Source: Echinometra lucunter
Taxonomy: Eukaryota > Echinodermata > Echinoidea > Camarodonta > Echinometridae
DNA length: 64,000 nucleotides
Reading direction: 5' to 3'
Assembly: GCA_029962745.1 (NCBI GenBank)
Contig: CM057170.1
Coordinates: 22,741,932 to 22,805,931 of the forward strand
This document shows, piece after piece, positions 35,424 through 50,400 of this stretch (position 1 is the first letter of the stretch; every line of letters begins with the position of its first letter). A model generated the notes under the pieces. It was not told the origin of the DNA and did not search any database. It saw nothing but the letters and a program-made list of their open reading frames with translations. The translations under genes were made by a program, and so were the position numbers.

Positions 35424-38400
35424 CTGGAGGTGAAGGATCAAAGGACAAACGTAATGAAATCTTCTTTCATCAGCACATCAGCAATGAACACTTTTTTGAA
35501 AAATAGCTTGATTTAAGATCAACAGCCCATGCAACCAAAGTTTTCATAAGATATTGTCTTCATCTTGGTCCTCATAACATCAATGAGGAATGGTTTGGGA
35601 GGATATATGCATTTTGGCAGATGGAAAGCATACCTTCCATAATTACCGCCCTTGCCTTTACCTTTGTCTGAGAATTCATCCATTGTGTTTATAATCTGAA
35701 AGCCCTTGCAATTATTAGTACTATAGTACTAAATAATTGTACACTTGTGTATATGGTGTATATGATTGCGCACTTGCAACAGTTACCTACAACTTACCTT
35801 CATGTATCTGGGTCTCTCTGAGCGAAGCACCTCGATCAACTTCCTCAGTCTTTTCGATGTTGGGTTATCCCTCTCTAGCAGCTGATGTGATTCAATGTTG
35901 ATCTGAGCTGGGGAGTTGACGCCAAACACATTCTGCACCCAGTCGTTGTTCACATGTAAACCGATCCACATGAAAAGCATGAGGCCGTTTTCAAGGATGT
36001 AGACACCCTGGTCCTGGAACCGTTCGATGGAGCATCGCACTGCACTGGGAACGTCTTCGCTGCTGACATCGATGTCATGCTTTTAAATGAACAAAAGCAA
36101 AACGAGTACATAAATGGATGCATTCAATAATTCCTAGATGTCTGGGCTTATATTTCATTTCCTTTCCTACAACTTTTTGTTCATTCCTTCTAATGAACCA
36201 GAAGACTTGCTCCATGTGACAAAATCAATTTTCAACAGATTGTATACAGAGGTTACCTCTAAGTTTCCAGCCTAAAGTGGATGGAAATCTGACACACCAT
36301 TCCTTTCATCAACAAGCATTAATGCAAGAATTTTCAGAATAGTAACATCCACCCTCTCCTACAGACCTAGGCCCCGTTTCATAAAACTTGTTATCAGTAA
36401 CAGCTGCCGCATTTCTATGACAAATTTGTTATCAGCCAATCAGATGCAAGGGTTTCAGTAGCTTATAACAGCTATTACAAGTTGCTATTGACAACAAGTT
36501 TTATGAAACGGGGCCCTGGATCTGCCTCTGATACATACCACAGGAAGAAGTCTGGGGTAGAAGTACGCATGAGTTGAGACGACGTCCATGGAGAGAACTG
36601 TTTGCATCAACCAGCTCCTATCGTCGGTTGTGATGTCAGTGGTGCCGGAGAATGCATCGCTCTTCAAGACACAGTTCACGTAGAGAGGAAGTACTTTCAT
36701 GCACTCTGGTAAGATAAGCTGCAGAGGAAGCATTTTATAGAATTTTTCATTAAGATGATTGCATATCAATTTCCAATTTTGAAATTACTTTTCTTCAGAC
36801 CATCAGGAATCCTAGGCTAATTACAATGATTTTGCATGTTTAGATTGTTTTTATCTGATCGTACAGCAATATGTTCCAAAGTTAGAAGCAGTTGGATCTT
36901 ACTTTGTGCATTGAGCTGTAACACTACATATTCTGGACCAGGGCCAATATTCAAATCAGTACTTAAGCTATTACATTAATAATTAATTAAGTATTTTACT
37001 CAGTTTTCTGCTTAAGTAAAATACTTAACCAACTTTGGTATTCAAGTGAATCTATTGGCTAAGTATTTTACCCTAAATCTAAGACAGCCACCTAGCAGAC
37101 TTAAGTAAATCACTTAGGAAGTCTGACTGACTGGCATGTAGTTTTCTCATACATATGCGCAGTCATATGCTGTGCATACAATGCAAGTAGGTGGAAACCC
37201 CAGTATTGTGATACACCTGCACATCCCATTAGTTATATCATGAGGAGAGACCTGAGGGTCACAGTAACCCTATAGTTAACTCCCCCCCCAAGGGTAAGGT
37301 AACACCATATAATAATAATCACTATTTTGTAAGAGACTAATACCTGGCCATGAGATGAAGGTGTGGCACAGTTCTTCCGGTAGCAGGCTAGGATGTTGGC
37401 GCACCTGTTGATGATGCTATCCCGGATGGCCTTGGGGTTGGAGTTAAGTACACCACGGACAGCTGTATAAAAAACAGGAACACACACCAATGAGACACTG
37501 ACAAGGCTCGTTCAGATATCCAGCAGCAGACCCCAGTGGTTGTTTTAGTGTTCACATATGGCACGGTAAATCGCATCACTTGTGATGATGAGATGTGCAT
37601 AAATGTGTCAGTTCCGACAATGAGAGAGTTTTGCCAAAAGTTGCACAAAGTCGTGACATCATGTTCTACACTAACTTAAGAAGAATTTGATTGGCCCCCC
37701 CCCCCCCCCCATTTGGTCACCAGGAGGCAAAAAATACACCTCTTGCCTCAGTGTTCTTTCTTTTTGCAATCTCATATCACATTCACTTGTAAAAAAAAAA
37801 AGAAAGCAACGCAACAACGTGGGGGTTTACCACAGGGTTTTTACGCTTCAAATGTGAACAAGCCTTAAGATTTTTTGGGTAAGGCGAAAGTAATCTAAAA
37901 TTTCCTCCAGACTTTATATCGTCAAAGATAAAGGGTTAACGTTGGGTTGCTATAGAGTTTTAGGTTAGCTTAGTGGCAGGGATGAGTAATATGTAGAGTG
38001 CAAGGTTGCAGTTCTTCAATGTTTTAATGAATTTCCATTAGAGGGGAAAACAAAAAAGGGATCTTGAGTGATTCAGCCCGAGAAAGCTATAAAATGAACT
38101 TGAAACATAAACAAGGGCTCAGAAAGGAAATCTTAATTAAACATACTTAGGTCTTCTATAAACAAAAAAGATTACTTCCTTACAGACATGACTTACCAAA
38201 TTTGGCAAGGAAGTTGATGATTGTGTCTGTCTCACAGTTTCTGTACATGTCGGCCATTTGAGTACAGCAATTGAGTGAGAGGTTGATGATACGTAGCCTT
38301 CTCTGGCCACTAACACTGGTGTATAACACTGCAGTCTGTATATTACATAAGATAAATTAAAGTATATACTTGAAAAGTTGATGAAAATAGTTTACTGGTC

Positions 38401-41400
38401 ACTCAATACCATTTAAATAATCTTAGTTCTCCAATAACATTATGAGATGAATATAAACATATCTCTTATGAATGGGTTATCAATATAGATTAAAGAAAAA
38501 AAAAACACTTTACATATTAGTCACAGGTATGGTATATTTAAACACATCTTGTATTTCTAATGAAATGTTCTAATTGCCAGGTTGTACTTCTAGGATGGGA
38601 TCTGTATACACTTTCACAAAGTTTGATCGAAAAACCTTCAGCAAAAGTTATCTCATTCTTTCCATGTCGGTTAGGAAGAATATTATAGTAAAAATGTCCC
38701 CTAGAAAGGGTTCTTCAAATGCCCCCATTTTGGAAACATGACAAGAAAAAGCTAAAAAGTTCAGGGGTAACAATTTGTGTGTGGTCCCATATACTCATTT
38801 CTCTGTGCAGTGCAAGTACCTTTAGGGGAAAGTACGCAAATTTCTTATCAATTCAATAATCTCCAAATCTCACACTAGACACCTGTGTTCATATACCACT
38901 AATCTAACTCTCCCAGTTGCTTTGGAAAATTTTTTGTCACATTATGATTGCATGACCAGAATTCCAATATATCTTTAAATAAACTAATAATTCCATTAAT
39001 CTGGTTGAACAGAAGAATAAAAAATAAGAATATGAAAATCATATCACACTATTCTCCATTACATTTCATATTCAAATCAGTGAAAATATCCCATTTCAAA
39101 TGCCCCACCCACCTGAATGAATGCCCCTACATCCTCCTGCAGTTTATCATCATGCTTGATCTCCACTGTAACAGCCTTGTCGCAATCTATCGAAGCCAGC
39201 TCCACGTCGGTCGTGTTTGACATGTGAAAGTTGCCGTAGAAGTCTGTGGGTCTGATACCAGTGCTGGTGCGGACCCTGAGCACTGCATCAAAGCCTACCT
39301 CGCGGGTCAGGTTGCGGGTGAGGTCCCAGATGAAACGCTCGCCATCATTGGCAGCCTGGTAATAAAATTCGAAATCGGTTATTTTGCAATACGAAAACAT
39401 GAATATGAGAACAGAAGGTATAGATTGTTAGGTCAAAGAAGACAAAAACAGGAAAAAAAATTAAAGTTTGTTCATTACACAGGTGCTTAGACAGAACTGT
39501 ACTGTAAGGTGCATGTAGTAATTCTGCTCACAACTCCAAAATGATTTTCAAGTAAATTGGTGATTTAAAAAGTCTGAAAACAAATGCACATACTATTCAC
39601 AACTGATGCCCAATTAAATTCCTAGTTCCATGTCAAACTTTTGGAACAATTTTGAAATCAGAGAGAGAGGGAGAGAGAGAGAGAGAAGGAAAATATAGTA
39701 AAAGGTAGGTAGAAAAAAGGGAAGCCAACGGGGATTAGAACCTAGGATCAACACTTCTTGATTTTATCAACATCTTTATAACATACAAAAAAAACCAAAA
39801 ACAAACAAAAACCCCAAAACCATGCCACTATCTTCATAAACAAAGATACTTTCAAAAGCACTTTCTAAATTCCAATAAAAAAGTAGAATTAGGGATTGAG
39901 AAAATCGTGTATGACATTGTGATAAGCTCACCTGGAAGTAACTATACTTGTAGCACTGCCCTCCTGTAAGTGTTGAGATCTGGCCAACTGTGGCTACGTC
40001 TACATAGGAGTTGGGGAAGAGGAAAGTGTCCACACTGCAGCCATTGGTCACACAGTCCTGACCAAGTTTGGTGTAGAAGTTGATTTGTGGTGTTAACACA
40101 GTCTGTACAAAAAAGGGGGGTCAAAGTGAATGAAGAGAATGAATGTAATAAATCAAAGGTCTATAAATGAATGAAAAAAAAAATTATGATTAGTTGTAGC
40201 TAAAGCCAATACATAATTTGGGGAGCCCACACAACTTTCTTTTCTGAAAACAGATTCCTTTTATCAAATTGCAAATCAAAATTCTGAAAGAAAAAAGAAA
40301 AAAGAAGAAGAATAAAAGCTGCAGCAAAATGTTTATCTTCTCCAAAAGTAGAGAGAACAAGGAGAGCTAACATTCATGCAGAATCATTTGCAGATAAATC
40401 TTACTAATGTAACAAGCTCAAAACAGTGCGATTACTCAAAAAACAATTTTCTTAAGTCAATGTGTGATAATATTCTGATTAATAATTCATCTTTAAAACT
40501 AAACGAATTACCTTCCATTTACCTGGGAAACATGCTTTACGTAATAAGATATAAGAAAGACTGAAATCATGCCAGATTTATATGACACCTAAATAGATCC
40601 TTGTCATTTGACTGGTTGCTTGATATTGATCATTTGTCCCATTTTACTATTACGTCATCATTCATGCAATTGTGGCTCCATTTACCTTGCAATCTTGGAT
40701 CCATGCGATTTGCTCCATTTGCACGCACGCCGAGAGCCCAGCACACTAGGTACGTAAAACGCTTGCGTTTGCAGTGTGCGTGCGATCAAGCAAATTAACA
40801 GACAGAATGTCATATAGGTGTCATATAAAACAAATAATGAATGTTTATGAGTGCAATGGACAGAATATTTCATGAGGTGAAAGATGAAATGATCCATTCA
40901 ACGAGGCACAGCCTCGTTGAATGAATCAATAATTTCACAAATGAAAAAACATTCATTATTTGTATAATAATAATGCAGCCAACAACAATTCATGGAAACT
41001 TATCATGTCATCAAATGAACTTATCAGATTTGCATGAACTTTTGAACTCCCCCTTCTTTAACCTCTTTTTAAAAAGGCAAGCTCCCTAATTCATTGTATA
41101 TTACATTCCTCCTTGTTTACAAATTTTGGCCAGGAGATAATTCCTTGTCAATTTCATGTAGGTTTCTTCATTCCGGTGATGTTCATTTCACCACGCTTGC
41201 TATTGTTAATCATACCATTAGTGTAAATTTCACACTCAAGGCATGTCCTGTGTAATATACAACCCGTCAATCAAAGGTGAATAAACTTGGCCTGCCCTGT
41301 TTCTCTCACTTAAACTAGGTCACGTTCAATACCATGTAACAGTATGTTACATGGTATTCTTCATGAGAAGTGAATTTCTTTATTAGGAGTGAACTGCTTT

Positions 41401-44400
41401 TTATTGTCTTTCCTTCTCTGTAATTTGACTGCATATACAAAGGCAAAATAGTAAAGAGTAATTACGATTTTTGAAATTTATTGTTCTATTTTCATCATGA
41501 AATTGTTTGCAATACGTGATTTCTACCTGAATATTATGAAAAATATTATTTTCATAACTATTCTATATATACACTTGGTGTTATTTTCATGAGATTCAAT
41601 TCAGTAGCAGAGACAAACCAAGGGGGCAATTAGATAAATATCCATTTTCTTTGATTAGGATATCATGTCTTTCTAGTAATCATGACACAATTCCATATGC
41701 AAAAAAATTCATAAGCACCATGTACTCATAGGAATAATTTGGTAGATGGATTTTTTTTTTCTATAAGATATTTCCTAAGGGACCACCCGGGTAATTCTCT
41801 CACCTTCTCTTTGTCTGTACCCAGAAGTTTTCTGTCATCTCTGTTCTTCAGCTTGCCAGGGGCTTCCAGGATTGCCAGTGAAGAGTGAAATATTAAGAGC
41901 TTGCCTGACGTGTCAGCAGCCTGCAAGATTAATAGAACAATGAAGTATTTTCATTCATTATCTCTGATCATTTTGAAGCCAACTTTTTCCCCTTGGATTC
42001 TACTAAAGGGCAATTCCATGATTAGTAAGTTACATTTAAGCAAATGTTCATACCTCTTGATACAGCAAAATAAAAACCATTTCATTTCAAGTCCTAATCT
42101 TAAAACAACATATTCTCCCACCCAAGGTCAGGCCTCGAATTTCATAAAATTTGGGTCACGGCCACTTTTTTGGGAGGGCACATATCCTCTCAGAGGGGCA
42201 CCAAGGCCAAAATGGGACCTGACCACTCGTGCGACGGCACAATGCATAAACGCGTGTTTACGCTTTGTCCACGTTCATTTCATTCATGCTTCTCACTTAT
42301 AATTACATTGGCAGTATTTTAGGGGTTGAAGCATAGCTAGAATTTAATTTAAGGGGGGGGGGGCAGTAGTGAGCATGCAAGGTGTGCAAATTAAATATTG
42401 AGCATACAAAGTGTAATCCTAGGGGGAAGGGTGCAGGGAGGGGGTGTCATGTTACAATTTGTCCAGCACTACATATTTTAGATTTTCATACCTTTTCAGC
42501 AACTTATTTCAGAATATTTTCTTTTAATTTGGTGAGAAACAATGTCCTTCAGATTTTCGAAGTGAAAAATTTACAAATGAACTGATAGTTTTCTGTCTAA
42601 GTCTAAAAAACTGTAGTCCCATAAATGTAAGTTTTTGTATGGTTCGGATTTTTCTATAAGGAGACATTTGGAACAAGTTTTTTTTTTTTGGGGGGGGGGG
42701 GGGGAGGGGGAGAGTATAAAACCCTTCTGCATTTGCAATTTCTGTATGAATTTTAACCCCTAAATTGACCTGACTTTGAGAAAGAGCAAAAATAAAGTTT
42801 AGGGCAATGTCCACTTACTCGTGGAATTACCCTACAGAAGGTATATGCTTGGACATATGGAATCAGGATATCCAGATCCAAGCCCTGCCTACGGAGCTAT
42901 GTACCTGAAACTGATACTAGAGTACTAGCTTGACCTTTGGCCTGGTACACACAGTTGCACACCATTTTCTTTAGTTTTATCTTTGGAACAATAAGCACTC
43001 TTCCATTAGAAAAAACATATACTCTTATTCAGTACGTAAAATACAAATCATCAAATTCATTTATACAGCATGCTTATACCTACTGGGTAATGTCATAAAA
43101 CAGTTTCAAGACAGAAAATGCAAAATCAATATGTGAGGTTTAATATCTACAATATAAACAACCATGTCCTTCCAATAAAACTATCTAGCTACACCGTCTT
43201 AAATAAATAAATGCACATAGACAAGAAGAAACAAAAGATATTATTTAAACCATGCATTAATTTTGTTAAATGTTCTAAGGTAATATTTTGTACAGTTTCA
43301 ATTGTAATTATGTATTTTCATGTATAGTTTTTATATCAGGGCACTGTGGCAGACCAGTTTTTATTATGTACTGAAAAGACTACACTGAATAAAGATGTAA
43401 AAATGTAGGGAAAGAGCAACAAACGAGTGAGGGAGATAGAAAGAGAAAGAGAACTAGATGAATCTTCGACCATGCGTGGTCGAACTTTATGCCTCCGCCA
43501 TTACCAAATCAGAAATAAATGGCACTTCATGTGGATTTATTTTCATTTATACAATAACATCTTTGACCTTGACCTTTGACCTTGTGACCCCCAAATCTAA
43601 TGAGAGCATTGCCCTTTCCATATGCATACATGAGCCAAGATTGTTGAACCGTCAAATGGTTACCGAGTTATCACAAGAACGAACCATATCTATGTACATA
43701 ATGACCCCTATGACCTTTGACATTTGACCTTGAGACTCCAAAATCTAATCAGATCATTGTCCCTCCCATATGCATACATGAGCCAAGTTTGAAGTTGATC
43801 TGTCAAACGGTTCTTAAGTTATCGCGAGAACGAAAACAGGACAGACGGACGGACGACCCGAAAATATAATGCCTCCGGCAACCACCTACGGTGAGCAGAG
43901 GCATAAAAATACAGAAGGAAAGACAGATGGAGAGGCAGAGTGTCAGAGGAAACAGAGAAGAAAAAGAGGGAGGAGGTAGTATACAAAGAATCATGAACAA
44001 CAGCAACATGGTTACAAGAAACATTCTAGGACCAAGCACAAATTTACCTTCAGTGCTTCTAAACCAGCTTGGACAACCGGTCCCAACATGGATTCTGTTT
44101 CCCTGGTCTCAGCAAACATCTCAGGAATTTGATCCAGAAGGCTGGAAATGAAGCATGTCAGAAGGCGATAATTGACAACTGACAGAAGCAGTGTTCTAGC
44201 TTGTTAAACAAAATCCTGTTCTGTGTACATTTACACTGACATATTTATCATCTTACATTCCAATAAATAATTCAATCATGAAACAGAGGTGTACTTTCCA
44301 GGATTGCAAATCTGAAGGTAATGTACTGAACCATACCAGATACAGAGACTATGTGATAGATTTGGATGTATGAATTTCATGTACATGCATCTATAAGACC

Positions 44401-47400
44401 TTCTCATCTACCTGTATGCTTTATGGACCATAGAGGTCACTATCCTAACAATGTGATTAAGGATTGACCAATGTGTCTGTGGTCAAGCTAACTTAGAGTT
44501 GACCACTAGACCAGCTCAATATTCCTACCTTTCAACACATGCTCTTGATTCTGAGAGCCGAACCAAGAACCCATCAAGCAGAGGCATGAAGACATCATTG
44601 ATATCCGAGACAACCAGCATCTGGGGCTGTGCAAGGGCGCTGTTGACGTTGTAGAAGTGAAGGGTTGTGTCGTAGGTCACAAAGCCCACCCTGATGTTGG
44701 ACTCCTTGGCCCCATGCTCTCTGAGGAATGAAGGATAGAATGATATCAGGAGCGGTTCATACACATAGCAAAAAATGGCTAAATTGTCATATCCTCCCCT
44801 ATCTAGAAAAATTAATTTGATGACCTGTCCATGATATTTCAGTGATAAAACTCAAAACAGTGTCCTACTCGTTCCAGGAAACAAATTTTCCTTTGTGGAC
44901 CAACTCAAGCCAGTGATAAAGTAGAAAAAGACAATACAAAAGTTAGGTTACAAGCTAGGTAACAACTTACACGCAGCTCCCGCCCCATCCTTTTCTGGCA
45001 ATCTTGAATTCAACAAGAAATAACAAAGAATCTTATCTTGAGAAGAAACTTCACAATATGTACTGGGATCTGTTTATGATTTGCTTTTGAAATGAAGCTT
45101 ACACTTTCCTCAGACCAAGAGTACATAATACAAATTCTGGGGTAGACTTTCTTGCCAAGGCACAGTAAATTCTCAACTACTTGGACCATAATAAGGATCT
45201 TGCGATAAGTGGGGCAGTGTGTACTTATAGGACAAGCACATTTAAGACCGAGACCATTTCTCTTGTCATGCCTTACTTTGGTAGATCATCCAGTAGTGTC
45301 TTGAGCCGTTGACAGAGTAGGTTCACCATACCAGTCTTCATACTTTGATATGTAACATCTATCATGAAGATGTATGCAGGTGCGTTGGGTGCTGTGTTGT
45401 TCTGGACATCAGAAAAGAACAATGTCACAATTCATCAACGGGAAACATAACTCGAGTATAAATGAATATGTTTGCATCATTTTTGTCCTTTCCTACCGCT
45501 TTTCCTTCATTCCTCTCCACACCTTTTACACACATTCTTTTTGACAAAAGTTAATATATAAGTATTTTTCAGTCTTGCCATATTTTTCATTTCATTTTCT
45601 ATTTTTCATTTTTGTATAGATTAAAGTGATCTTCGTGAAGTGAAAAATTATTGTTTGAGTGGCCCAAACATGTGTAGTGTGTGTAGCGCTTTGTAACCGC
45701 GAGGAAAAGGCACTGTATCAAATGACTTTTGGATTGGATTAGATTGGATTGGAAGTAGTAGTTTATAATAGCACATTTTCCACTGTATAAAAAGGCCTTG
45801 AGATATAATCCCTGGTTTAGCTTTGAAGTTAAAGTACGTAGAAGTTACATCTGAAAACCCCCCCCCCCCAAAAAAAAACAATCACACACACACACATGTG
45901 AATGACGCTGATGCTGACTTCAATTGGTTTCAATTGGGCCAATTGAATCATTGAATACCAATTGAAAGATCAATAATAAATGGGGTTTCAGAACAGATCT
46001 TCACATTGTTCGGTCTTTTTATTTGCACTTTTTATCACCCCATGTTTTGTTCTGGTAAGTTATGTATCTGTATAATAAAGAAACACCCTCATCTGGTAGT
46101 AAAATCAACAATTTTGAAACATCAATACTCACTTTACAGTAATCTGTAGTAGCTAGGAATTCATAGGTGCCTAATGAAAGTTCAGGCCTTTCATACATGT
46201 CCACTCTTTTCCCCATGTGATCCAAAGGCTGGAAAAATTCAGGCGGAACTGTATCAAACATGAAAATAAAATATCACAAAATTTACAATTATTAGTATTA
46301 ATCTGCCCACATCACAAACTACTGAACACCTTGACTACTGAGCTCTCTAGTTCCCGTAGACTCTCTACAGGGACAATTTGGTTACAGTATGCAGCAGGTT
46401 AACAACACTGCAAGGTAGCACATGCTCACACTAGCTTGATAAGTTTTCCCCACTCACTTCCACTTTTCAGGAACTGTGCTACCTTCTTCCACTGTCTTAT
46501 GTATCATTGCCATTGTCCCGAACAACATTATCTTGATAAGCTCCTTAAACTCCAACACAATCATTAGTATTCCAATTATTATTCCCGCATTGCAGTCATA
46601 TCATAATATACAGATGCCAACCTTTAATCAAGTTTTGGAGTATTCTTATGTCTGAAAAGAAGTATCATGGGTGGAAAAAGAGCATATCCAGCTTTACAGC
46701 CATGGCACTGGACAGTAACTTAAGTTCAGGAAAAACAGTATTTTGCTTGAAACCTGCATTATTTCACCCAAAACATTACTAAATACTGCAAAAAAAGTAA
46801 CAGTTGGCATCGCTGAATATATAAACGATGCACTCCCTCAGAAAATTCTTGCCACTTTGAAGTCACCTGTTGTTAGCAATTTTCTAACAGGGCACTAATC
46901 CATATCAAATTTGTAGGTCTTGACTAAAATTGACTTTAAGTATGAATAATGATTGACATGTTAATTTGTATTAATTCTTACAGAAAAAGTTGAACGATTT
47001 GTGAGTTATCAAAACTGATCACCACTCTTTGAGTCAGGACCCATGGGTTAAGTTCCTGGCACAAAAGGACGGAACTCACCTTCTGTAAGACCACCGCAGA
47101 AGGCACATTGAAACCGCCGGCCTCCCTCCACAAAGCTCATGAAAGAACACATGTAAGCCTTACATCTGTTACACCTGACTGGTCCGTTGGGACCATGGTC
47201 TACAATAGGTGGCCGGTTCTGAAAATTGGACCACAAGGAAAAGAGTGATGATGTTAGTAAGAAAATATATAGAAAATTAAACAACTTAACAGTCAGAGAA
47301 AGAAAGAAAGAAATTATCAAAATAGTATGAATAGCCATTTCACTCTTAAAATTTTAATGCCAGTATGTTTTAAAAATCACTTACAAAATAACATATTCTT

Positions 47401-50400
47401 TGGATTCACTCAACATACATTGCTACACCATTACTCATCAATTTTTTTTAAAAAATGCTCATTTTGAGACATTTTGTGGATTTTCATAATTGTATTTCAT
47501 TTTTGCTAATAATTTTAGACCCATATTTTGTAAAGAATAGCAAGTTCCACTACTACTCATTTCTTAATCACACATCCATAACATATACTGCAAAACTTAA
47601 AACTTGTTTTTCTACTGGCAGTTTTAGCAAAGAGAATCATATTTAAAATATTTTGTCAGCTGGTTTGAAATGAATAATAGGTTTTGTGGTGTGTTAGCAT
47701 AACCTTTGAAACAGTATATAGGAAATGTGTATTTCAAAAAGTTAAACGCAGCAAGATAAAATCCTTGATTAATTACACTGATTAACCCATTCATGACAGA
47801 GGGTCCACATTATGTGGTTTCGTCTAATAACTTTTGATGCAAAGCCCTAAAAATCTTACCAAATACATGAGCAGAAAGAGCACAAATTTCTACACATACT
47901 GGGCCCATTTTGGTTGCATCAATATTTGTTGTTTGATGCTGAAAAATTTGCAAAGGAAAATAAGCATTAAAATCCTTAAATTGGCAATGCGATGGAAAGT
48001 TTAAAATCACAGTTTTTCCCTGCAAATTGGCAACTTTTCGACTTCTCATCATACTTTCTGTCAATTTATATTTATTTCAGATACATGACATTTAATAAGA
48101 AAAATGTAGCGTTGAAAGAAAATGTTGGTTTTGCCAATTTGAAGAATAAAAGCTGATCAAATCAGGCTTTAAAATAATTCCTGTCACGAATGGGTTAAAA
48201 AGGAGTATTCCAAAGCAAATTCAATGTAAAGAACATATGCTAAGCTTCTACAAACAAAATGATAAATTAAAGTTAATTACCTCATTGTTGATTAACTCAG
48301 CAAAGGGTGAAATGACAACCCCTATGGGTATCTGTGACTGTTTCACAAGATCTTGAGTACATGGAATGCTATACATGGTGCTACGGATAAATCTGGGACT
48401 GGAATTTCCTGAAAAAGAGAATGAAAATGTAGTTTTGGTATCATCACTTACATTAAAATATCTTCTGTTCTTCTCATCAGAAGCAATTTGAAGAATAAAA
48501 GATTAAAAAAAAAAAAAAATGAAACACAGTGAAAGAAAGACCCCCAAAATATAACATCAGTTAAAGAAGGCCAAAACAAAATTTCTACACAGAACCTACT
48601 ATATAAGTCCAAGAAACAAGATTACTTAAACCAGGTCTGGCTCCTGGGAAACATTTAATTAACATATTTGACATTCAGTATGCATTAGACTGACACTATT
48701 TGCAACAGATGTTCAGTACAGACAGACTTCTAAAATCATGAATGTGTTATTTGGTCTAGTGCACAAAGATGCCCAATATTCTACTCTGGACCACGAAGAT
48801 AAGTTATAAAAGTCTTATAAAAGTCTTTGATACTTCTCACATGTAATGCATTTTTTCTAATCACTGTGAAATCCCAAAGTGTAAAGTCAGACACATTTGG
48901 GGAATGGATACTGCACAAATTGTACGAACTTCCATTTCCCCATACAGAAAAGTGTGCACAGTATTCTAAAAATTCAGTGTTGTTTGAAACCAAGTCACTT
49001 TGCAGCATGAAGGTTTTACAACCTTAAACCACTTGAATGATTCAACTTTTACACAACTAAAGCATTGCTAATACAAACCCGCATAACGCCCACCCAAGGG
49101 AGACAAGGTCTTTACGAGCAGGTGGACTTTATGGACAGGTTCCTTCAATACATGTTTCAATGGGAAAAAATATTTAAGGGAAATGAAAATTGTGGTCTTT
49201 ATAGACAGGTGGTCTTTCTACACAGGTCGTTGCTAAAGCAGGTTTGACTTTATTACAGTAAATGAGAAATCAAATCACCAAAAGAAATTTAATCGTACCT
49301 TGATCTACGACCTGGAAGTCAGTTGTAACAAGGGGTGGTACTTGTCCTCGTAAGTTTGTGACAAACTGTTGCCCTCCTCGATTCTTCTTGTCATCTTCTA
49401 TTACTTGAATCTGCAGACACAATAAATATAAAACAAAGAAGGGATTTAGAGCTGGGCCACTGTCACACAAAAGTGATAATCCCCTGACAATGATGTTGGA
49501 TACTTACAAAATTCATTTCCAAATCCATCTGTGAGCTTTATCATCTTTCTCATTTTCAAGGAAGAGTAAGAAATCCTAGCTGTAGGGTAGCATGAAATTT
49601 CTTCAAATAAGTTTAATTCAGATAGCTCTTTCCAAAATTTGAAAGACAATTCATGAAAACATACTCACATTTAATAGTTGGTGTACAAAATGAGAAGTAT
49701 ACAACAACAGATGAGGCCTCAAATTCCACACAGCATTTCTACAGCATTAGGATACTCTGCACAACACCAACATTAAGTTGGTACCTCGGCTTATGATTTA
49801 TTGTTACTCTAGAATCTTTCAATTAATTGTCGCCAATGGAATATGAGAACATGTGAAAGAAATCCATTTCAAATGGCCAAAGCATAATATGGACTTTTAG
49901 ATTTGCACATCTACATTGTAGACTGCTACATGATGATATCATTTTAAGGCAATGTGCATGCGTTGCATCGTCTCCCTTGTCGACTACCAGAATCCATCTC
50001 AATTTTTCTGTCGTCTCAAAATCCAAAACGCTGTGCTCACTTGTATGGCTTGTGACGTCATTTGTTGTGACATCATTTGTCATGACATCATTTGTCATTC
50101 GGCTTGTTGACATACTGTCAACTGAAATCTAAAAGATTTCTAAAGTCAACATGAGGCAGTTGACTATGTTGACATGCATGACCAGTTGACATGAATGAGC
50201 TCCAAGTCCACACAATCTAAAAGTCTCTATTAATAGCAGAATGACAACAATGTAATGGTTGGTATAATACTATTTATATTACAATAAAGTATGAAACAAC
50301 TCACTGCACTGGGCATCTGATCTGGATCCAGCCTCTTGGGAGCTGGTTGCTGTGCCTGTGGTTGGGGCTGCATCCCTCCAGGGGGTTGTCCATACCCCCC

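Noticed and set aside
49823..50113. 96-codon minus-strand frame starting [14 protein letters not shown]
   Set aside because: The start is the translation of the 15-bp CRE-like minisatellite and it lies wholly in a SEC24 intron.
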